A stretch of DNA of 21,496 nt from Bacillota bacterium (lineage in GTDB: Bacteria; Bacillota; Clostridia; Oscillospirales; Acutalibacteraceae), in the NCBI GenBank assembly GCA_023412845.1, contig JAEZRH010000176.1:1-21496 (forward strand), in the 5' to 3' direction. The position numbers were made by a program, and so were the translations under genes. Below are positions 21,227-21,496 of this stretch, in pieces. Positions within the stretch are counted from its first letter, which is position 1. Every line of letters starts with the position of its first letter. A model generated the notes under the pieces. The model ran no database searches. It saw only the letters and a program-made list of their open reading frames with translations, and was not told the DNA's origin.

Positions 21227-21277
21227 TACAGCAAGGGTGCTGTAAGGCTATAGTATGCCTTACTGCGCCTTCTTTTT
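21227..21277 (+). promoter_or_regulatory. GSIII leader: dual-hairpin antiterminator overlapping an intrinsic terminator (ANTAR-type candidate)
   Basis: Hairpin 1: TACAGCA/TGCTGTA (21227-21233 with 21238-21244); with its last A-U pair open, the loop is AAGGGT (A1, G4). Hairpin 2: GTAAGGC/GCCTTAC (21242-21248 with 21257-21263) with an 8-nt apex whose central six bases are ATAGTA (A1, G4). The terminator extends hairpin 2 downwards: 21234-21240 pairs with 21265-21271 across a T/T mismatch, and five T's follow (21273-21277). Hairpin 1 uses bases 21238-21241 needed for the terminator base, so the two are mutually exclusive. Paired hexaloop hairpins overlapping a terminator are the known target layout of ANTAR antiterminators. 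Confidence 0.65.
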
Positions 21278-21312
21278 ATATGTTTACATTTTATATAGGG
21301 AGTGGATTTCAG

Positions 21313-21496
21313 ATGAGCAGTGTCCCCGAGTTGTTTGGCAGCCTGGTATTCAACGACACCGTCATGAAAGAGCGTCTTCCGAAGGCGACTTACAAGGCGC
21401 TGAAAGAAACGAGAGAACGCGGCAAGGCACTCGACCCGAAAGTGGCCGACGTGGTGGCGAACACCATGAAGGAATGGGCCCTGGAAAAGGGAGCCA
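21313..21496 (+). CDS. glnN: Glutamine synthetase type III, N-terminal part (runs off window)
   Basis: First 61 codons only. The opening MSSVPELFGSLVFNDTVMKE, then RLPKATYKALKETRERGKAL and VADVVANTMKEWALEKGA, is the characteristic N-terminus of the large (about 700-aa) GSIII enzymes of Clostridia and Bacteroides. GSI lacks this opening; glnA at 10948-12279 is clearly of the other type. It makes glutamine from glutamate and ammonia with ATP. The ATG at 21313 has GGGAGTGG about 8 nt upstream. It has its own promoter and a leader with an attenuator-like structure, divergent from the glutamate synthase operon. Confidence 0.9.
   Translation, partial: MSSVPELFGSLVFNDTVMKERLPKATYKALKETRERGKALDPKVADVVANTMKEWALEKGA

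Noticed and set aside
21225..21312. T-box riboswitch upstream of GSIII (AGGGTG resembles the T-box core)
   Set aside because: Only six bases match; the leader is under 90 nt, far shorter than a T-box, with no specifier stem.

Overview
The window looks like chromosomal DNA of a GC-rich anaerobic Firmicute, most likely Clostridia of the Oscillospirales/Ruminococcaceae type. The evidence is enolase and GSI-alpha glutamine synthetase of Firmicute type, a split multi-subunit glutamate synthase, a type III glutamine synthetase, strong purine-rich Shine-Dalgarno (SD) sites, frequent TTG/GTG starts, sigma-A promoters with 16-17 nt spacers and many U-tailed terminators. No rRNA, tRNA, CRISPR array, transposase or phage gene was seen. 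Genus-level assignment is inference.

Layout. 1-566 (-): N-terminus of a metal-binding (HMA) membrane protein. 872-2701 (+): operon of nitroreductase, RNA 2',3'-cyclic phosphodiesterase (thpR) and a short-chain dehydrogenase, closed by a strong terminator. 3039-4343 (+): methyl-accepting chemotaxis protein, converging on enolase (4410-5702, -) across a 19-bp bidirectional terminator. 5848-6879 (-) and 7066-9270 (+): two divergent, related family 2 glycosyltransferases with C-terminal repeat regions. 9377-10572 (-): pyridoxal/pyridoxamine kinase followed by two very small genes (44 and 50 codons). 10948-12279 (-): glnA (GSI-alpha) behind a leader with an attenuator. 12664-13917 (+): L,D-transpeptidase and a membrane zinc-ribbon protein. 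13919-15627 (-): a CrtO-like acyltransferase translationally coupled to a cohesin-like surface protein. 15900-20897 (-): five-gene split glutamate synthase operon. 21313-end (+): start of a type III glutamine synthetase.

How the genes work together. The right half is a nitrogen-assimilation region. Two glutamine synthetases (GSI-alpha and GSIII) flank a glutamate synthase split into amidotransferase, FMN synthase and GXGXG subunits, which carries its own polyferredoxin and FAD/NAD oxidoreductase. Both glutamine synthetase leaders contain an intrinsic terminator overlapped by a competing hairpin whose six-base loop has A at position 1 and G at position 4. That is the pattern recognised by ANTAR-domain antiterminators, and it is the most interesting regulatory signal here. 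The GOGAT leader has two adjacent hairpins but no U-tailed terminator.

Start codons were re-chosen from SD positions. In several cases (MCP, enolase, GOGAT amidotransferase) the longest open frame starts inside the promoter or upstream of or within the SD and is too long.
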